The notes beneath the pieces are model-generated. The model was given only the letters and a program-made list of their open reading frames with translations. It searched no databases and was not told where the DNA came from. 9,452 nt of DNA, taken from Actinocrinis sp046724665 (lineage in GTDB: Bacteria; Actinomycetota; Actinomycetes; Streptomycetales; Catenulisporaceae). The stretch lies in NCBI GenBank assembly GCA_046724665.1, contig JBKOWZ010000040.1, positions 1-9,452 of the forward strand. The letters are read 5' to 3'. Below are positions 1-7,228 of this stretch, in pieces (position 1 is the first letter of the stretch; every line of letters starts with the position of its first letter). The translations under genes were made by a program, and so were the position numbers.

Positions 1-1940
1 AGAGACAGGGCACGCAGGGCGCGTTCGGCCGTCCCGGCGGACGCGGCCCGGCGCGCGGCCGCAAGTCGAAGAAGCAGCGGCGTCAAGAGTTCGACAACAT
101 GCAGGCCCCGTCGATGGGCGGCGCGCTGCTGCCCCGCGGCAACGGGCAGGTCGTCCGGCTCACCCGCGGCTCGTCCCTGATGGACCTCGCGGAGAAGATC
201 GGCGCCAACCCGGCCGCGCTGGTGCAGGCGGCCTTCGCCATCGGCGAGATGGTCACCGCGACCCAGTCGGTCAACGAGGAGATCCTCCAGCTGATCGGCT
301 CCGAGATCGGCTTCGAGATCCAGATCGTCTCGCCCGAGGAGGAGGACCGCGAGCTGCTCGAGTCCTTCGACATCGAGTTCGGCGAGGACGAGGGCGGCGA
401 CGAGGACCTCGAGGCGCGCCCGCCGGTGGTCACCGTGATGGGTCACGTGGACCACGGCAAGACCCGCCTGCTCGACGCGATCCGCAAGTCCAACGTGGTC
501 GCCGGCGAGGCCGGCGGCATCACCCAGCACATCGGCGCCTACCAGGTCGCGGCCGAGATCGGCGACACCGAGCGGCGGATCACCTTCATCGACACCCCCG
601 GCCACGAGGCGTTCACCGCCATGCGTGCCCGCGGCGCGAAGGTGACCGACATCGCGGTGCTCGTCGTGGCCGCGGACGACGGCGTGAAGCCGCAGACCAT
701 CGAGGCGCTCAACCACGCCAAGGCGGCCGAGGTGCCGATCGTGGTCGCGGTCAACAAGATCGACAAGGAGGGCGCCGACCCGGCCAAGGTGCGCGGTCAG
801 CTGACCGAGTACGGCCTGGTCGCCGAGGAGTACGGCGGCGACACCATGTTCGTCGACATCTCCGCGCGCGAGAACATCGGCATCCAGGACCTGCTCGAGG
901 CGATCGTGCTGACCGCCGACGCGGCGCTGGACCTGCGGGCCAACCCGAACCAGAACGCCGAGGGCGTGGCGATCGAGGCGCACCTCGACCGCGGCCGGGG
1001 CGCCGTGGCCACCGTGCTGGTGCAGCGCGGAACGCTGAAGGTCGGCGACACCATCGTGGTCGGCGACGCGCACGGCCGGGTCCGGGCGATGCTGGACGAG
1101 AACGGCGCCAACGTCGAGGCGGCCGACCCGTCCCGTCCGGTGCAGGTGCTCGGCATGACCTCGGTGCCCGGCGCGGGCGACACCTTCCTGGTGGTCGAGG
1201 AGGACCGGGTCGCCCGGCAGATCGCCGAGCGGCGGGCCGCCCGCGACCGCAACGCGCTGCTGTCCAAGCGGCGGGTGCGCGTCTCCATGGAGGACATCGG
1301 CACCGCGTTCGCGGCCGGCGACATCCAGCAGCTCAACCTCATCATCAAGGGCGACGTCTCCGGTTCGGTGGAGGCCCTGGAGGACGCGCTGCTCAAGCTG
1401 GACGTCGGCGCGGAGGTCGATCTGCGGATCATCCACCGCGGCGTCGGCGCGATCACCGAGTCCGACGTGGACCTGGCGCTGACCAGCGACACCATCATCA
1501 TCGGCTTCAACGTGCGGGCGGACGGCCGGGCCAAGGCCAAGGCCGACCGCGAGGGCGTGGAGATCCGGTACTACTCGGTCATCTACCAGGCGATCGAGGA
1601 GATGGAGGCCGCGCTCAAGGGCATGCTCAAGCCGGAGTTCGAGGAGGTGCAGCTGGGCACCGCGCAGATCCGCGAGGTCTTCCGCTCCTCCAAGTTCGGC
1701 AACATCGCCGGCTGCCTGGTCCGCTCCGGCCTCATCCGCCGCAACGCCAAGGCCCGGCTCGTCCGGGACGGCGCGGTCGTCGCGGACAACCTGTCGATCG
1801 AGTCGCTGCGCCGGTTCAAGGACGACGCCACCGAGGTCCGCGAGGGCTTCGAGTGCGGTATCGGCCTCGGCTCGTTCAACAACATCGCGGTCGACGACGT
1901 CATCGAGACGTACGAGATGCGCGAGAAGCCCCGCGTCTGA
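1..1940 (+). CDS. infB: Translation initiation factor IF-2, 3' part (5' end outside window)
   Basis: IF-2 is the GTPase that places initiator fMet-tRNA on the 30S subunit and promotes subunit joining. The reading frame is open from base 3 and has no start here; about 645 C-terminal residues are visible. The first codons give a basic Gly/Arg linker ending in RKSKKQRRQEFDNM, typical of the N-terminal extension of actinobacterial IF-2. The G domain is intact: G1 GHVDHGKT at 441-464, G2 GGITQHIG from 513, G3 DTPGH from 591, G4 NKID from 753 and G5 SA at 861. Domains II, III and IV follow, ending in YEMREKPRV. The IF2_N-type segment (LMDLAEKIGANPAALVQAAF) lies ahead of the G domain. An internal ATG at 99 is inside conserved sequence and is not the start. 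The call is secure; only the 5' end is missing. Confidence 0.98.
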   Translation, partial: RQGTQGAFGRPGGRGPARGRKSKKQRRQEFDNMQAPSMGGALLPRGNGQVVRLTRGSSLMDLAEKIGANPAALVQAAFAIGEMVTATQSVNEEILQLIGSEIGFEIQIVSPEEEDRELLESFDIEFGEDEGGDEDLEARPPVVTVMGHVDHGKTRLLDAIRKSNVVAGEAGGITQHIGAYQVAAEIGDTERRITFIDTPGHEAFTAMRARGAKVTDIAVLVVAADDGVKPQTIEALNHAKAAEVPIVVAVNKIDKEGADPAKVRGQLTEYGLVAEEYGGDTMFVDISARENIGIQDLLEAIVLTADAALDLRANPNQNAEGVAIEAHLDRGRGAVATVLVQRGTLKVGDTIVVGDAHGRVRAMLDENGANVEAADPSRPVQVLGMTSVPGAGDTFLVVEEDRVARQIAERRAARDRNALLSKRRVRVSMEDIGTAFAAGDIQQLNLIIKGDVSGSVEALEDALLKLDVGAEVDLRIIHRGVGAITESDVDLALTSDTIIIGFNVRADGRAKAKADREGVEIRYYSVIYQAIEEMEAALKGMLKPEFEEVQLGTAQIREVFRSSKFGNIAGCLVRSGLIRRNAKARLVRDGAVVADNLSIESLRRFKDDATEVREGFECGIGLGSFNNIAVDDVIETYEMREKPRV

Positions 1941-1957
1941 CGGGAGCTCAGCCACAC

Positions 1958-2005
1958 CCGGCCGGGTGCCCTGACCTCGCATCACGCGACAGGGCGCCCG
2001 GTCGG
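1958..2005 (+). terminator. Long GC-rich hairpin between infB and ylxP
   Basis: A 16-bp stem pairs 1958-1973 with 1990-2005 and contains two G-U pairs when read as RNA. Within the 16-base loop, TCGC at 1977-1980 can pair further with GCGA at 1986-1989, leaving a five-base tip. It starts 17 bases after the infB stop. No T-run follows, so it is not a classic Rho-independent terminator. U-less terminators and processing or attenuation hairpins are plausible in actinomycetes. The fold is seen in the sequence; the function is inferred. It could reduce read-through from infB into ylxP-rbfA-truB or stabilise the infB mRNA 3' end. Confidence 0.5.
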
Positions 2006-2079
2006 TGACTACCGCGCGTACGGCGCGCGGCGACAACCTCACACTCACATCCCCTGGGCCGGGCTGGCCCCGATGCCTG

Positions 2080-2379
2080 GTGTTCACCGGAACGCTGACC
2101 CTCGACCTGCTGCTCGGCGACGTGCACTCGCTGAAGGAGAAGCGCGGCCTGATCCGGCCGCTGCTGGCCGACCTGAACCGCCGGGCCGCGGTGGCCGCGG
2201 CCGAGGTGGACGGACAGGAACTGCACCGCCGCGCGATTCTGGGCGTCGCCGTGGTGGCGGGCTCGCATCGGCGGGTGGTGGAGCTGTTGGATGACTGCGA
2301 GGGGGCGGTGGCCTGGCGGCCCGAGTTCGAGCTGCTCTCCGTGCGCCGCCGCATCCACAACGACGAAGACGACGACTGA
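2080..2379 (+). CDS. ylxP: DUF503 (YlxP-like) family protein
   Basis: This is a small conserved protein of unknown function, commonly found between infB and rbfA in Gram-positive bacteria. The chosen GTG at 2080 gives 99 residues starting MFTGTLTLDLLLGDVHSL, which matches the family's usual N-terminus and length. The core reads LKEKRGLIRPLLADLNRR, then ELHRRAILGVAVVAG and a C-terminal ELLSVRRRIH with an acidic DDEDDD-like tail. An upstream in-frame GTG at 2005 would add 25 Pro/Thr-rich residues with no family resemblance. It also sits in the stem of the preceding hairpin, so I reject it. No good ribosome binding site is visible before 2080. The stop is 23 bp before rbfA, so co-transcription with rbfA and truB is likely. 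Its position suggests a link to ribosome biogenesis, but that is inference. Confidence 0.88.
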   Translation: MFTGTLTLDLLLGDVHSLKEKRGLIRPLLADLNRRAAVAAAEVDGQELHRRAILGVAVVAGSHRRVVELLDDCEGAVAWRPEFELLSVRRRIHNDEDDD

Positions 2380-2402
2380 ACCGAACCGACAGGAGCGGGA
2401 CC

Positions 2403-2870
2403 ATGGCGAACAACACCGCGCGCGCGGCCAAGCTGGCCGACCGGATCAAGGTGGTGGTGGCCGAGACGCTCAAGACGCGGATCAAGGACCCGAGGCTCGG
2501 CTTCGTGACCATCACCGACGCCCGGATCACCGGCGACCTGCGCGAGGCCACGGTCTTCTACACGGTCTACGGGGACGAGGCCGAGCGCACCGGTTCTGCC
2601 GCGGCGCTGGAGTCGGCCAAGGGCATCCTGCGCAGCGAGGTCGGCCGGCAGACCGGCGTGAAGTTCACTCCGACCCTCGCCTTCGTGGCCGACGCGATCC
2701 CGGAGGGCGCCAAGCAGATCGACGAACTGCTGGCCCGCGCCGCGGAGGCGGACGCCAAGGTGCTCGAGGTCGCCAAGGACGCCAAGTACGCCGGTGAGCC
2801 CGATCCGTACCGCGCGCCGCGCGTCGCCGAGGACGAAGACGAGGACGCCGAGACCGACGGGGACGAGTGA
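2403..2870 (+). CDS. rbfA: Ribosome-binding factor A
   Basis: RbfA is a single KH-domain protein that binds the 30S subunit and helps mature the 5' end of 16S rRNA; it is classically a cold-shock function. The 155-residue product starts at an ATG with AGGAG at 2391-2395, seven bases upstream. The KH fold region covers about residues 8-110, with LADRIKVVVAETLKTRIKDP, then FVTITDARITGDL, EATVFYTVYG and the helix AKGILRSEVG followed by KFTPTLAFV. Residues after about 130 are a Pro/Arg linker and a strongly acidic tail (EDEDEDAETDGDE), common in actinobacterial RbfA and probably disordered. It sits between ylxP and truB, with only 12 bp to truB, consistent with one operon. Nothing is missing. Confidence 0.96.
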   Translation: MANNTARAAKLADRIKVVVAETLKTRIKDPRLGFVTITDARITGDLREATVFYTVYGDEAERTGSAAALESAKGILRSEVGRQTGVKFTPTLAFVADAIPEGAKQIDELLARAAEADAKVLEVAKDAKYAGEPDPYRAPRVAEDEDEDAETDGDE

Positions 2871-2882
2871 GTCCGCCGACCG

Positions 2883-3824
2883 ATGGGGAACCGTGACACA
2901 GCGGGCCGTGCGAGTGCGCCGGACGGCCTGGTGATCGTGGACAAGCCGGCCGGCTGGACGTCGCACGACGTGGTCGGCCGGATGCGGCGGCTGGCCGGGA
3001 CCCGCCGGGTCGGCCACGCCGGCACGCTGGACCCGATGGCCACCGGCGTGCTGGTGCTCGGCGTCGAGAAGGCCACCCGGCTGCTCGGCCATCTCGCGCT
3101 CAGCCGCAAGGTCTACGACGCGACGATCCGGCTCGGCCAGGCGACCGTCACCGACGACGCCGAGGGCGAGGTGACGTCGGCGACCCCCGCCGGGCACCTG
3201 GAGGACGCGGCGATCCACGCCGCGATCGGCCCGCTGACCGGCGAGATCATGCAGGTGCCGTCATCGGTCTCGGCCATCAAGATCAACGGGGTGCGCTCGT
3301 ACGCGCGGGTGCGCTCCGGCGACGAGGTGAAGCTGGCCGCGCGTCCGGTGACCGTGTACCGCTTCGTGGTGCACGAGATCCGGCGCGGGAGCGGCGGCGT
3401 CGAGCCGGCCGTGCCCGGCGTCATCGACCTCGACGTCTCCGTGGAGTGCTCCAGCGGAACTTACATCCGCGCACTGGCGCGGGACCTCGGCGCGACGCTG
3501 GGCGTAGGCGGCCACCTGACGGCGTTGCGGCGCACCTCGGTCGGTCCGTATACCCTCGCCCACGCGCACACGCTGGACGAGCTCGCACAGACCGTCGAGC
3601 GCGGCGAGGCGCTGCCCGTGCTCTCGCTCGCGGCAGCCGCCGCGGCGGCGTTCCCGCGCTACGACGTGGACGGCGTCCAGGCGAAGGCGATCGCGCACGG
3701 CGGCTATCTGCCGTCTCCCGGCCTAGGCGGCGGCCCGATCGGCGTCTTCGGGCCGGACGGCGCGTTCCTCGCCCTGGTGGAGGAGCGCGGCGGCCGAGCC
3801 AAGCCCATCGCCGTCTTCGTGTGA
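2883..3824 (+). CDS. truB: tRNA pseudouridine(55) synthase
   Basis: TruB isomerises U55 of tRNAs to pseudouridine in the T-loop. The 313-residue product has the N-terminal GLVIVDKPAGWTSHDVV motif at residues 15-31. The catalytic motif GHAGTLDPMATGVL contains the nucleophile Asp at residue 50. YDATIRLG, the substrate-binding segment SAIKINGVRSYARVR and CSSGTYIRALARDLG follow. The C-terminal region has LTALRRTSVGPY and a small PUA-like/TruB_C domain ending in KPIAVFV. A seven-Ala run precedes FPRYDV in that domain, in a place where actinobacterial TruB is often Ala-rich. The ATG at 2883 is the best start because it leaves a short leader before the conserved core, but its ribosome binding site is weak. 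Translational coupling to rbfA 12 bp upstream could compensate. Confidence 0.96.
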   Translation: MGNRDTAGRASAPDGLVIVDKPAGWTSHDVVGRMRRLAGTRRVGHAGTLDPMATGVLVLGVEKATRLLGHLALSRKVYDATIRLGQATVTDDAEGEVTSATPAGHLEDAAIHAAIGPLTGEIMQVPSSVSAIKINGVRSYARVRSGDEVKLAARPVTVYRFVVHEIRRGSGGVEPAVPGVIDLDVSVECSSGTYIRALARDLGATLGVGGHLTALRRTSVGPYTLAHAHTLDELAQTVERGEALPVLSLAAAAAAAFPRYDVDGVQAKAIAHGGYLPSPGLGGGPIGVFGPDGAFLALVEERGGRAKPIAVFV

Positions 3825-3827
3825 CCA

Positions 3828-3859
3828 ACGGTTGATCAGCATTCCAGCCGATCAACCGT
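3828..3859. terminator. Inverted repeat between convergent truB and membrane-protein genes
   Basis: A perfect 10-bp inverted repeat, ACGGTTGATC at 3828-3837 and GATCAACCGT at 3850-3859, has a 12-base loop. It begins 3 bp after the truB stop and lies 19 bp beyond the stop of the opposing gene at 3879. It is therefore placed to serve both strands. No T-run follows on either strand. A bidirectional terminator is the likely role, inferred from position and symmetry. Confidence 0.6.
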
Positions 3860-3878
3860 CAGTTACCCGACAAAACGA

Positions 3879-4553
3879 CTACTGCTGGGGCGGATTCGGA
3901 TTCGACCACGGATCCGACGGCTGCTGCTGCGGCGGCGCGCCGTACGGCGGCTGCTGGCCGGGCGCCTGATACGGATTCGGATACGGGTACTGCGGATATC
4001 CGCCGCCGGGGCCGAACTGCTGCGGCTTGAAGTACGGGCTCGACTGCTTGTGCCACAGCAGGATCACGGTCGCCAGGCCGGCGGCCCAGACCAGGATGCC
4101 GAGGACCGTGCCGAGACCCGAGGCGTCGGTGGTGTTCACCGTGCTGCCGCCGCCCTTTGCGGCGAGGCCGATGACCAGGAACAGCGAATCGATGCCGAAG
4201 AACACGGTCCCGGTGATCCGCGCCCAGTTCTTGCCGGCCCGGTTGGCGAACGCCATCCAGATCCACAGGGCCATCCCGAGCAGCACGCCGATGATCGCGA
4301 CCGCCACACCGATGCGCACCGCGTTGTCCACCTGGGTGCTGGTGAAGGAGGGGTTCTGGTCCCTGACGGTGTCGCGGATCTTCGAGGTCGAGCTGAGCAC
4401 CGTGATCCCGGAGAGCAGTTGCAGCCCCGCCCCGGCCAGCATGAGGTAGAAGGCGTACTGCACGGTCTGCGGCATGGGCGGTTTGGCGGGCAACCCGCCC
4501 TGCCCGGGATACTGGGGGTAGGCCGGATACTGTCCGGGTTGCGGATAGGCCAT
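3879..4553 (-). CDS. Four-helix membrane protein with Pro/Gln/Tyr-rich tails, function unknown
   Basis: I do not recognise a named family. The 224-residue product has a low-complexity head of about 28 residues (YPQPGQYPAYPQYPGQG). Four hydrophobic segments follow at about 31-53, 80-103, 110-132 and 147-167. A Pro/Gln/Gly/Tyr-rich tail from about 172 ends in PQQ. Both tails should face the same side, probably the cytoplasm, but topology was not computed. Between helices 1 and 2 is a polar loop, residues 55-79. The ATG at 4553 is chosen because AGGAGGGG lies about 11 bases upstream; starting at the ATG at 4595 would place that site inside the gene. It converges with truB and is divergent from ribF. 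Such actinobacterial proteins often carry tails like this, but no function can be assigned from sequence. Confidence 0.8.
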   Translation of the reverse strand: MAYPQPGQYPAYPQYPGQGGLPAKPPMPQTVQYAFYLMLAGAGLQLLSGITVLSSTSKIRDTVRDQNPSFTSTQVDNAVRIGVAVAIIGVLLGMALWIWMAFANRAGKNWARITGTVFFGIDSLFLVIGLAAKGGGSTVNTTDASGLGTVLGILVWAAGLATVILLWHKQSSPYFKPQQFGPGGGYPQYPYPNPYQAPGQQPPYGAPPQQQPSDPWSNPNPPQQ

Positions 4554-4638
4554 GACGACGGGGTCCCCTCCTGTGATGGGCGTGCGACCGAACATGCTAG
4601 AGCCCTCGGTCCGGCGGGGGACAGGGGCGGCCGGTATG

Positions 4639-4655
4639 GATCACGGGCAGTGATC
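4639..4655. promoter_or_regulatory. Short perfect dyad in divergent intergenic region
   Basis: GATCAC (4639-4644) and GTGATC (4650-4655) form a perfect 6-bp inverted repeat around GGGCA. It lies in the 149-bp gap between the membrane-protein gene and ribF, 47 bp before the ribF start. Size and spacing would fit a dimeric regulator's operator or a small hairpin. A 6-bp dyad can occur by chance and no regulator is known, so this is tentative. I saw no convincing -35/-10 pair for either gene. Confidence 0.25.
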
Positions 4656-4702
4656 TGGCAAGGTTGGTTGTGACTGAAGACCGACTGGAGGAGTGACGGT
4701 TC

Positions 4703-5692
4703 ATGGAGCGCTGGCACGGCTTGGCCGAGATGCCCCCCGGCTGGGGCGCGCCCGGCGGCTGCGTCGTCACCGTCGGCTTCTTCGACGGCGTCCACCAGGG
4801 CCATCAGGCCGTCGTGCGCCGCGCGGTCGCCCTGGCCAGGGAGCGGGGAGCGTCAGCAGTAGTCCTCACCTTCGATCCACACCCGAGTGAGGTTGTACGG
4901 CCGGGTACCCACCCCCCGCTGCTCTCAACCCTCGCGCACCGCGTTGACCTGATGGCGAAGCTGGGCGTTGACGCCGTGCTGGTCCTGCCGTTCACCGCGG
5001 AGCTCTCCCGGCTGACGCCCGACGAGTTCGTCCGTCAGGTGCTGGTCGAGCGGCTCCACGCGGTCGCCGTGGTGGTCGGCCAGAACTTCCGGTTCGGCCA
5101 CCGGGCCGCCGGGACGGTCGAGACCCTGACCGAACTCGGCGAGAAGTACGGCTTCACCGCCGTCGGCCTGCCACTGGCCGCCCCCGAAGACGGCGAGAAC
5201 GGCGGCGATGAGAGCGGCACGGAGCACCGCTTCTCCTCCACCGACGTACGCCGCATGGTCCTGGACGGCGACGTCGAGACCGCCGCGCGCCGACTCGGCC
5301 GCCCACACCGCGTCGAGGGCGTCATCGTGCGCGGCGCACAGCGGGGCCGCGAGATGGGCTTCCCGACGGCGAACGTCGATACGCCCCCGCACACGGCGAT
5401 CCCCGCCGACGGCGTCTACGTGGGCTGGCTCGTCGTGGACGGCGATCCGCTGCCGGCGGCCATCTCGATCGGCACCAACCCGACCTTCGACGGCACCGCG
5501 CGCACGGTCGAGGCCTACGCGATCGGGCGTACGGACCTTGAGCTGTACGACAAGTACGTCGCAGTGGACTTCCTCGCCCGCTTGCGCGGCCAGGAGCGCT
5601 TCGACTCGATGGAGTCGCTGGTGAAACGGATGAACCAGGACGTCGAGGAGGCCCTGGCACTGCTGGCCGCCGCCCCCCACGACTACAGCTAG
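4703..5692 (+). CDS. ribF: Bifunctional riboflavin kinase / FAD synthetase
   Basis: RibF phosphorylates riboflavin to FMN and adenylates FMN to FAD in the cytoplasm. The 329-residue product has the N-terminal nucleotidyltransferase module at about 20-190, with VGFFDGVHQGHQ (24-35), TFDPHPSEV (56-64), GQNFRFGHRAAGTVE (126-140) and the FSSTDVRR loop (177-184). The C-terminal flavokinase module spans about 200-325, with VIVRGAQRGREMGFPTANV (207-225), PADGVYVGWL and SIGTNPTF. The expected catalytic Glu is at 270 in RTVEAY. The stretch 160-176, between the modules' conserved parts, is acidic and Gly-rich and slightly expanded. The ATG is preceded by GGAGGA at 4687-4692, ten bases upstream. In Streptomyces ribF likewise follows the infB-rbfA-truB group. 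Here a minus-strand gene separates it from truB, so it must have its own promoter. Confidence 0.97.
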   Translation: MERWHGLAEMPPGWGAPGGCVVTVGFFDGVHQGHQAVVRRAVALARERGASAVVLTFDPHPSEVVRPGTHPPLLSTLAHRVDLMAKLGVDAVLVLPFTAELSRLTPDEFVRQVLVERLHAVAVVVGQNFRFGHRAAGTVETLTELGEKYGFTAVGLPLAAPEDGENGGDESGTEHRFSSTDVRRMVLDGDVETAARRLGRPHRVEGVIVRGAQRGREMGFPTANVDTPPHTAIPADGVYVGWLVVDGDPLPAAISIGTNPTFDGTARTVEAYAIGRTDLELYDKYVAVDFLARLRGQERFDSMESLVKRMNQDVEEALALLAAAPHDYS

Positions 5693-5720
5693 CAATCCGA
5701 ACCAGCACCCCGCCCACCCC

Positions 5721-5813
5721 ACGCGTCCCGCTTCACGCGTCCCGCTTCACGCGTCCCGCTTCACGCGTCCCGCTTCACGCGTCCCGCTTCACGCGTCCCG
5801 CTTCACGCGTCCC
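5721..5813. repeat. Perfect 14-bp tandem repeat array, 6 copies plus 9 bp
   Basis: The unit ACGCGTCCCGCTTC occurs six times without a mismatch from 5721 to 5804. A ninth-base-truncated copy, ACGCGTCCC, follows at 5805-5813. Each unit starts with the palindrome ACGCGT, giving seven of them at exact 14-bp spacing. The array begins 28 bp after the ribF stop in the spacer between convergent ribF and the M20 peptidase gene. Complete identity suggests recent expansion by slippage and likely copy-number variation between strains. The unit is not a multiple of three and the array lies outside both genes. Confidence 0.95.
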
Positions 5814-5817
5814 ATCA

Positions 5818-5853
5818 CCGCTGCCACACCGCTCACCCGATCCCTGGCAGCGG
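5818..5853. terminator. Inverted repeat between convergent ribF and M20 peptidase genes
   Basis: A perfect 9-bp inverted repeat, CCGCTGCCA at 5818-5826 and TGGCAGCGG at 5845-5853, encloses an 18-base loop. It lies 21 bp beyond the M20 stop and just past the 14-bp repeat array on the ribF side. It is placed to end transcription of both convergent genes. There is no T-run, so the terminator role is inferred from position and symmetry. Confidence 0.5.
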
Positions 5854-5873
5854 CTACACTCCCACCTCCCGCT

Positions 5874-7196
5874 TCACGCAATCGCCAGAAAGCGGTCAAG
5901 CACCCGGCACCCGAAGTCCAGCGCTGAGATCGGCACCCGCTCGTCCACACCGTGGAACATCGCGGCGAAATCAAGGTCCGGAGTCAGCCGCAGCGGAACG
6001 AAGCCGTAGCCGCGCATGCCGCCCTTTCCGGAGACGTCGAGCGAGGCGAAGGTCTTGTTGTCGGTGCCGGCGGACAGGCAGTAGGGCACGGTGCGCGCGG
6101 CCGGATCCTCGGCACGCAGCGAGGCGAGCATGGCCTCGACGATCGGGGCGTCGAAGGGTGCTTCGACCGAGCGGTCGTGGTGGATGCTTTCGCGGGTGAC
6201 GCCCGGCCCGGCCAGTTCGTCGATCGCGTTCAGGAACTCCTGCTCGCCGCCGGGCAGGAAGCGTCCGTCGATCACCGCGGACGCCCGCTCCGGGATCACG
6301 TTCGACTTGTATCCGCCCTCGAGCATGGTCGGATTGGCGGTGTGCCGCAGCGTGGCGCCGATGAACCGTGCCAGCGGGCCGAGCCGTTCGACCGCCGCTT
6401 CGGGATCGGCCGGATCGAACGGCACGCCGAGTGCGTCGCAGACCTCGCTCAGGAAGTCGCGGACGGTCGGGATCAGGGTCGTGGGAAAGCGGTGCGCGCC
6501 GATCCGTGCTACGGCCGCGGCCAGAGTGGTGACCGCGTTGTCGTCGTTGAGCATCGAGCCGTGCCCAGCCCGGCCGCGCGCGTTCAGCCGCATCCAGGAC
6601 AGGCCCTTCTGCGCGGTCTCGATCAGGTACAGCCGCAGGTCGGGCGAGACCTCGTAGGAATAGCCGCCGACCTCGCTGATCGCCTCGGTGCAGCCGGCGA
6701 AGAGCTCCGGATGCTTCTCGGCGAGGAACTTCGCCCCCAGACTCCCCCCGGCCTCCTCGTCGGCGAGGAAGGCAAGCACGACGTCGCGGCGCGGCCGTCG
6801 CCCCTCCCGCACCATCCGACGCACGACGGCGAGCGTCATGGCGTCCATGTCCTTCATGTCCACCGCCCCGCGCCCCCAGACCAGGCCGTCCCTGACCACG
6901 CCGCCGAAGGGATGCACGGACCAGTCGGCGGGCTCGGCCGGCACGACGTCGAGATGACCGTGCAACAGCAAGGCGTCGGCGCTCGGATCGCTGCCCTCGA
7001 AGCGCGCCACAACGGACGCGCGGCCCGGCTCAGACTCGAAGATCCGCGGCTCGAACCCGGCCTCGGCCAGCCGCTCGGCGACATACTCGGCCGCGGGCCG
7101 CTCCGGTTTGACCGGATTCGACGTATCGATGCGGATCAGGTCGGTCAGCAGGCCGACCACCTCACCGTAGTCCGCCTCGTCGGGGTGGATGTCCAT
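5874..7196 (-). CDS. M20-family metallopeptidase (ArgE/DapE/CPG2-like)
   Basis: This is a two-zinc amidohydrolase/peptidase of the M20 family; the exact substrate cannot be read from sequence. The product is 440 residues from the ATG at 7196. Expected metal-site residues are present: H81 and D83 in HGHLDVVP, bridging D113 in WGRGAVDMKD, the catalytic/ligand pair E147-E148 in LADEEAGG, E175 in SEVGGYS, and H415 in MFHGVDERVP. The dimerisation/lid domain spans about residues 195-310, starting near GLSWMRLNARGRAGHGSM. It resembles the long Streptomyces M20/M28 proteins annotated as ArgE/DapE-related. A GGAGG on the coding strand sits only one base before the ATG, closer than usual. An in-frame GTG at 7229 would add 11 Gly-rich residues without a better binding site. 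No signal peptide is seen, so it is cytoplasmic. Its stop overlaps a copy of the neighbouring 14-bp repeat. Confidence 0.93.
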   Translation of the reverse strand: MDIHPDEADYGEVVGLLTDLIRIDTSNPVKPERPAAEYVAERLAEAGFEPRIFESEPGRASVVARFEGSDPSADALLLHGHLDVVPAEPADWSVHPFGGVVRDGLVWGRGAVDMKDMDAMTLAVVRRMVREGRRPRRDVVLAFLADEEAGGSLGAKFLAEKHPELFAGCTEAISEVGGYSYEVSPDLRLYLIETAQKGLSWMRLNARGRAGHGSMLNDDNAVTTLAAAVARIGAHRFPTTLIPTVRDFLSEVCDALGVPFDPADPEAAVERLGPLARFIGATLRHTANPTMLEGGYKSNVIPERASAVIDGRFLPGGEQEFLNAIDELAGPGVTRESIHHDRSVEAPFDAPIVEAMLASLRAEDPAARTVPYCLSAGTDNKTFASLDVSGKGGMRGYGFVPLRLTPDLDFAAMFHGVDERVPISALDFGCRVLDRFLAIA

Positions 7197-7228
7197 GCCT
7201 CCACCGTACCCAGATCGATCACCCCCCA

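Noticed and set aside
797..1540. Minus-strand open frame inside infB
   Set aside because: It is a Ser/Arg-rich shadow of the infB reading frame with no domain signal.
2005..2079. Upstream GTG start for the DUF503 protein
   Set aside because: The added residues are unlike the family, and the codon sits in the stem of the hairpin after infB. The GTG at 2080 gives the expected N-terminus and length.
4554..4702. FMN riboswitch upstream of ribF
   Set aside because: The 149-bp gap is too short on the ribF side, and I could not find the conserved RFN element segments.
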